In this document: positions 60,051 through 64,000 of the stretch, in pieces | Numbering within the stretch: position 1 is the first letter of the stretch | Layout of the letters: every line of letters starts with the position of its first letter | NCBI RefSeq assembly: GCF_039521975.1 | Contig: NZ_BAAACZ010000016.1 | Coordinates: 1 to 64,000 of the forward strand | Reading direction: 5' to 3' | DNA length: 64,000 nucleotides | Origin: Alkalibacillus silvisoli | Lineage (GTDB): Bacteria; Bacillota; Bacilli; Bacillales; Alkalibacillaceae | The notes under the pieces: generated by a model | The model's database searches: none | The model's input: only the letters and a program-made list of their open reading frames with translations | Told to the model about the DNA's origin: nothing | Translations under genes and position numbers: made by a program

Positions 60051-61337
60051 TTATTCTCTAGAGGACTTCCAAGCTTCTTGTGTCTCTGAGATAATTTCGT
60101 CCCAGCTAGCTTCTTCACTTAAGTATTTTTGAATTAAAGCACCTAATTGGTCTTCACCCCAGCCAGTTGGGTACCCCATAAACACCCAGCCAATTGTCTG
60201 GTCATTCTCAGAGTACTCATAAATTGTTTGGGATAGTGGGTCATTAATGTCTTCTACATCATAACCGTCATATGCAGGGATAAAGTTAAAGTCATTTACA
60301 ACAGCTTCCTTGCCTAAGTCAGAAGTGTATAACCAATCTAGGAAATCTTTAGAAGCTTCTACAACTTCTTCATCTAAATTTTCATTAACAGCCCAATACA
60401 TTGGAACGCCTACTGGTAGTAACCCTTCTTCATAACCTTCAACTGGAATAGGCATTATATCAGTATGTTCATTAGCAAATTCTTCGTCAATTCCTGCAAT
60501 TGAAGGGTATACCCAGTTACCTTGTTGAATAATTGCTACTCGTTGTAATGAGAATAGTTCTTCAACTTGCTGTGAATAGTCTAAACTTACAGTTGGTTGT
60601 GCTGAGTATTCGTTTTGTAAATCAACAATGGATTTATAAGCTTCACTATATTCAAATTCTACTTCATTAGCTTCATATGCATCCATTACATTATGATCAA
60701 ATTCAGGTGCTAAAAATGTGTTAGATAAGTGTAAGCCTGTTACCCACGCCTCTCCACCTGGAAAAGCAAATACAGCATCTAAACCTAACTCTTCTTTTTG
60801 AGCATCAAGTGTTTCTACAGCATCTACGAGATCATCAAAGCTATGGATTGACTCAACATCAATTCCAGCTTCTCCAAATATACGTGTATTATAAATAAAG
60901 CCGTAGCCTTCTTGGTTGTAAGGCAAACCATAAATTCCATCATTCGAAGTCACACCATCTAATGTACCTGGTAAAGCGGCATTAGCTGATTCAGTTTCAG
61001 ATAAATCTGCTAAGTAGTCAGACCAATCTTCAACATCTTGCGGGCCACCAACATTGAAGATTGACGGCTCATTACCTGAGTTAAAGCGTGAGCGTAGAGC
61101 TGAACCGTAATCTTCACCACCACCAACAGTTGTAATGTTAATGTCAACACCTGGATTTTCCTCTTCATAAGTCTCAGCAAGTTGCTGAAACTCTTCCCTA
61201 AATTCTACTTTGAATTGAAATACGTCTACTTCTACTTGATCGTCGCTTGAACCTTCGTCACTGCCACAACCAGCAAGTAAAGTTCCTATTAACATAACTG
61301 AGCCTAACAACCCGGTACTCCATTTTCTCAACTTCAT
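60051..61337 (-). CDS. Sugar-binding lipoprotein of a CUT1 ABC importer
   Basis: About 428 residues. The signal MKLRKWSTGLLGSVMLIGTLLAGC ends in lipobox LAGC (shown in two parts: MKLRKWSTGLLGSV and LIGTLLAGC), followed by GSDEGSSDDQ. The mature protein has LAETYEEENPGVDI and the DGVTSNDGIYGLPYNQEGYGF segment of family 1 binding proteins. I chose ATG 61,337 with a run of five G about 10 bases upstream; a longer frame runs through the operator region. It is very acidic. Three LacI-type operators lie between it and the upstream kinase gene. Confidence 0.9.
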   Translation of the reverse strand: MKLRKWSTGLLGSVMLIGTLLAGCGSDEGSSDDQVEVDVFQFKVEFREEFQQLAETYEEENPGVDINITTVGGGEDYGSALRSRFNSGNEPSIFNVGGPQDVEDWSDYLADLSETESANAALPGTLDGVTSNDGIYGLPYNQEGYGFIYNTRIFGEAGIDVESIHSFDDLVDAVETLDAQKEELGLDAVFAFPGGEAWVTGLHLSNTFLAPEFDHNVMDAYEANEVEFEYSEAYKSIVDLQNEYSAQPTVSLDYSQQVEELFSLQRVAIIQQGNWVYPSIAGIDEEFANEHTDIMPIPVEGYEEGLLPVGVPMYWAVNENLDEEVVEASKDFLDWLYTSDLGKEAVVNDFNFIPAYDGYDVEDINDPLSQTIYEYSENDQTIGWVFMGYPTGWGEDQLGALIQKYLSEEASWDEIISETQEAWKSSRE

Positions 61338-61367
61338 TGAAATAAATCCCCCTAAATAAGTTGGTTG

Positions 61368-61457
61368 TGAAAACGTTTGCACAAAACTGTAAAAAAATTG
61401 CACGAAAACGCTTTCACATCTGTTAACTGAAATAATACCATAGTGAAAACGTTTGCG
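61368..61457 (-). promoter_or_regulatory. Three LacI/cre-type operators
   Basis: TGAAAACGTTTGCA (61,368-61,381), CGAAAACGCTTTCA (61,403-61,416) and TGAAAACGTTTGCG (61,444-61,457) all fit the TGnAAnCGnTnnCA pattern shared by LacI-family operators and CcpA cre sites. They are spaced 35 and 41 bases apart. They may serve the local LacI regulator, CcpA, or both. They show that transcription restarts here, before the binding-protein gene. Confidence 0.8.
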
Positions 61458-61469
61458 CAATGAGTTTTT

Positions 61470-62339
61470 TTAATTATCTAAAACTAATAAACTAGCTCCT
61501 AGCATACCTGCTTCATTCCCAAAATTGGCTGTTTTAACATCAATTGGATTTAATATATGGTCATTCAATTGCTCTTTTAAAGTCTCAAACCAATATTCTG
61601 CGGACTCTGATACACCGCCACCAATTACAACACAGTCCATATCAAAAGTTGCTTGTAGAGAGCTAATAATGACAGCTAAATCAAAAGTGAATGCATTAAT
61701 AAGTTCTTTAGCTTTAGGATCTTTGTCTGCATTTAGAAATAATTCTCTAGGTGAATATGGAAGGTTAGCTTCTTCAATTCGTCGTTTAAGGGCTGTTCCT
61801 GAAACATATTGTTCAAAACACCCATTATGACCACAAGGGCAAGGGTGACCATTTGGATATAAAATCATGTGACCAATCTCAGCTGCCCCCCCATTTGGTC
61901 CGCCCGAGACGATATAATCATCTAAAATAATTCCGCCTCCAAGCCCTGTACCTAAAGTTAAACAGACAGTTCGCTCGTACTCTTTAGCTGCGCCAATCTT
62001 TGCTTCAGCTAAAGCCGCAACATTAGCATCGTTATCAACTCGGACTAGTTTTCCAGTTGCTTGTTCAAGTTGTTTTTTTACTTCAGTTCCAGACCATCCA
62101 GGTAGCAAATCAGTCGCATAAACAACACGTCCTCGTTTTGAATCGACAAACCCATGTGTTCCAACTCCAATTCGTTCTACATCAGGGTGTTTCTCTAAAA
62201 CGATTTTGATCTCTTTTTCTAGTGCATCATAAAGTGGAAAAGTTGTTGGGACTTGTTTATCTAAATGAACATTCAAATCTTCATCAACAATTCCCATTCT
62301 AATTTTTGTCCCGCCAATATCAACACCTAATACTTTCAC
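61470..62339 (-). CDS. ROK-family glucokinase
   Basis: 289 residues. MKVLGVDIGGTKIRMGIV is the ATP-binding N-terminus, RVDNDANVAALAEA carries the catalytic Asp near residue 103, and LGTGLGGGIILD follows. The ROK zinc motif is PCPCGHNGCFEQYVSG near residue 168. In this cluster it would phosphorylate glucose released by the two alpha-glucosidases. It is paralogous to the nanK gene product at 8,645-9,559; context, not sequence, distinguishes their substrates. Confidence 0.85.
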   Translation of the reverse strand: MKVLGVDIGGTKIRMGIVDEDLNVHLDKQVPTTFPLYDALEKEIKIVLEKHPDVERIGVGTHGFVDSKRGRVVYATDLLPGWSGTEVKKQLEQATGKLVRVDNDANVAALAEAKIGAAKEYERTVCLTLGTGLGGGIILDDYIVSGGPNGGAAEIGHMILYPNGHPCPCGHNGCFEQYVSGTALKRRIEEANLPYSPRELFLNADKDPKAKELINAFTFDLAVIISSLQATFDMDCVVIGGGVSESAEYWFETLKEQLNDHILNPIDVKTANFGNEAGMLGASLLVLDN

Positions 62340-62357
62340 GTGTCATCCCTCCAGTTA

Positions 62358-63953
62358 TCAATGTTTATAAACAATGGACTCGTAAGGTCGCAATTTTATT
62401 AACTCATTTGATACTAAATCTTCGTAATTTTGAATTAAAACATCCCCCTTAGGATCGTCGTTGACTACAATAGTTTGATCACTAAAATTGCAATAAACAG
62501 TGAGTGTTCGACCTTCCTCTTCTCTTTTATAGGCAAATAAGTTCGAATGTTCACGGTGAATTAATCTGAACTTGCCTGTTGTTATTAAGTCTACTTCTTT
62601 TCTTAGGCTGATCAAATGTTTGTAGTAACTATAAATTGATTGTTTATTATTTAAATCGCTCTCAACGTTAATATGAGTGAAATTAGGATTAAGTTTAATC
62701 CAAGGTGTGCCTGTCGTAAAACTTGCTTGTTTTTTGGCTGTCCATTGTATTGGTGTTCTAGCGTTATCACGACTAACGTAGTGCACTTGGTCGAGTAGAT
62801 CACTTTCGGAAGTTCCTTTTTTCTTCTTTTCTTCAAACATATTAAGTGTTTCGATATCTTTATACTCATTGATCGTTGGGAACTTAACATTCGTCATCCC
62901 AATTTCTTCACCTTGATAAATATATGGTGTTCCTTGAAGAAAGTGTAGACAAGTTGCAAGCATAGTTGCTGACTCATAACGGTAGTTTGTGTCATTACCG
63001 AAACGTGATACGACTCTTGGCTGATCATGATTATTCCAATACAAGCTATTCCAGCCTATATCATATAAGGCGTGTTGCCACTTTTCCAGATTTTCTTTTA
63101 AATCTGTTAAGTTTAACGGTTTGTAATCCCATTTTTCCTCTGGTCCATGGTCTAAGTCCATATGTTCAAAAGTAAAAATCATATTAACTTCACGGTTGTA
63201 AGGGTTTGTGTAAATTTGTGCATCTTCCGGTGTTGTTCCAGGCATTTCACCAACCGTTACACAATTGTAATGCGATAACACTTCATCATTCATTTCACGT
63301 AAAAACTCATGAATACGTGGTCCGTTCATGAAATAGGTACTTCCATCACCATTCGGCCCGTCTGGTAAACCAGGGTGTTTAGAAATGAAATTAATTACGT
63401 CCATACGAAAACCGTCTACCCCTTTTTGTAGCCACCAATGCATCATATCGTAAATACGCTGCCTTAGTTCAGGGTTCTCCCAATTTAAGTCCGGTTGTTT
63501 TTTACTAAATAAGTGTAAATAATATTTGCCTTTTTCCTGGTTATACTCCCAGGCAGAACCACCAAAAATAGATTGCCAGTTATTTGGTTTTTCTCGCCAA
63601 ATATAATAATCTTCGTGATCCTTAAACCATTGGTGTTCATCTGATGTGTGATTAACAACTAGGTCCATCATTAACTTCATGCCGCGTTTATGTACTTCAT
63701 CAAGTAATTGATCAAAGTCTTCCATCGTTCCAAACTCAGGGTTAATACTGTAGTAATCACGAATATCATATCCATTATCATCATTCGGTGAGTCATATAT
63801 AGGGCTCAACCATATTAAGTCAATTCCTAACCCTTTTAAGTAATCTAGCTTTTCTATAATACCTTGTAAGTCACCGACCCCATCGCCGTTTGAATCGTTA
63901 AAACTACGTGGGTAGATTTGATATACCGTTGCTTTTTTCCACCATTCTTGCAT
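62358..63953 (-). CDS. GH13 alpha-glucosidase (oligo-1,6-glucosidase type), copy 2
   Basis: 531 residues. Region I is DLVVNHTSDEHQWF, the nucleophile Asp is in GFRMDVINFI near residue 194, the acid/base Glu is in TVGEMPG near 250, and the third Asp is in WNNHDQPRV near 320. YQIYPRSFNDSNGDGVGDLQGI is the typical opening. It is cytoplasmic, without signal peptide. It is close to but distinct from copy 1 in this cluster, so the two probably prefer different linkages. The kinase gene follows after 18 bases. Its promoter would lie at the window edge. Confidence 0.9.
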   Translation of the reverse strand: MQEWWKKATVYQIYPRSFNDSNGDGVGDLQGIIEKLDYLKGLGIDLIWLSPIYDSPNDDNGYDIRDYYSINPEFGTMEDFDQLLDEVHKRGMKLMMDLVVNHTSDEHQWFKDHEDYYIWREKPNNWQSIFGGSAWEYNQEKGKYYLHLFSKKQPDLNWENPELRQRIYDMMHWWLQKGVDGFRMDVINFISKHPGLPDGPNGDGSTYFMNGPRIHEFLREMNDEVLSHYNCVTVGEMPGTTPEDAQIYTNPYNREVNMIFTFEHMDLDHGPEEKWDYKPLNLTDLKENLEKWQHALYDIGWNSLYWNNHDQPRVVSRFGNDTNYRYESATMLATCLHFLQGTPYIYQGEEIGMTNVKFPTINEYKDIETLNMFEEKKKKGTSESDLLDQVHYVSRDNARTPIQWTAKKQASFTTGTPWIKLNPNFTHINVESDLNNKQSIYSYYKHLISLRKEVDLITTGKFRLIHREHSNLFAYKREEEGRTLTVYCNFSDQTIVVNDDPKGDVLIQNYEDLVSNELIKLRPYESIVYKH

Positions 63954-64000
63954 GTTAAAGCTCCCACCCTTTTATGTTAGTAATTAATAACTAATTTATC

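Noticed and set aside
1..64000. CRISPR arrays, rRNA genes, prophage structural genes
   Set aside because: No regularly spaced repeats, no rRNA-like sequence and no phage structural or lysis proteins were recognised.

Overview
The window looks like the chromosome of a low-GC, endospore-forming, salt-tolerant member of the Bacillaceae. The evidence is two small acid-soluble spore protein genes (SspP and SspH types), AGGAGG-type ribosome binding sites, Bacillus-like Mqo, CshA, Pgi and MetNIQ, compatible-solute genes (ectA-ectB and a BCCT transporter) and very acidic exported lipoproteins, as expected for a halophile or haloalkaliphile. No genus can be fixed from the sequence alone.

Layout. 1-3,010: the end of an IS21-type element, three small overlapping or adjacent genes on the minus strand, a 506-residue protein with SAP-like and PD-(D/E)XK-like regions, and a solo IS21 end. 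3,145-9,559: a complete sialic acid import and breakdown operon (nanA, nanE, TRAP transporter, nanK) with a divergent RpiR-type regulator and palindromic operators on the promoter. 9,560-34,650: ordinary chromosome, with sspP, a TauE-type exporter, class I aldolase, a patatin phospholipase, a pair of ATP-grasp enzymes, mqo, metNIQ, an FtsZ-related protein that has lost its GTP-binding half, sspH, ectAB without an adjacent ectC, dacF, a NUDIX gene, opuD, and two genes broken by single-base frameshifts (DUF3231 and an OFA-type MFS transporter).

34,893-50,404: a decayed plasmid of about 15.5 kb inserted in a GntR-family regulator gene. The regulator's HTH half lies left of the island and its UTRA half lies right of it. 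The island carries a Rep_3-type initiator gene (frameshifted), a parA fragment with a small ribbon-helix-helix partner, two serine-resolvase remnants, and ISL3, IS30 and IS21 elements. Its cargo is the most unusual part of the window: a two-part sigma factor (SigO/RsoA-like), an intracellular subtilisin, a CGHC glutaredoxin, small Cys-containing proteins, a tRNA-Cys gene, and two proteins with phospholipase-A2-like domains of ten cysteines each. An AGGTTGTT box precedes the sigma operon (twice) and the transcription units of both PLA2-like genes. I propose that these form one regulated system making Cys-rich secreted effectors; this is inference.

50,931-64,000: cshA with a terminator-like hairpin in its leader, a TraB/GumN lipoprotein with an LRR-like region, pgi, and an alpha-glucoside cluster (two GH13 alpha-glucosidases, a LacI regulator, an ABC importer, a ROK glucokinase) with three LacI/cre-type operators in front of the binding-protein gene. 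Glucose 6-phosphate from this cluster could pass directly to the adjacent pgi product.
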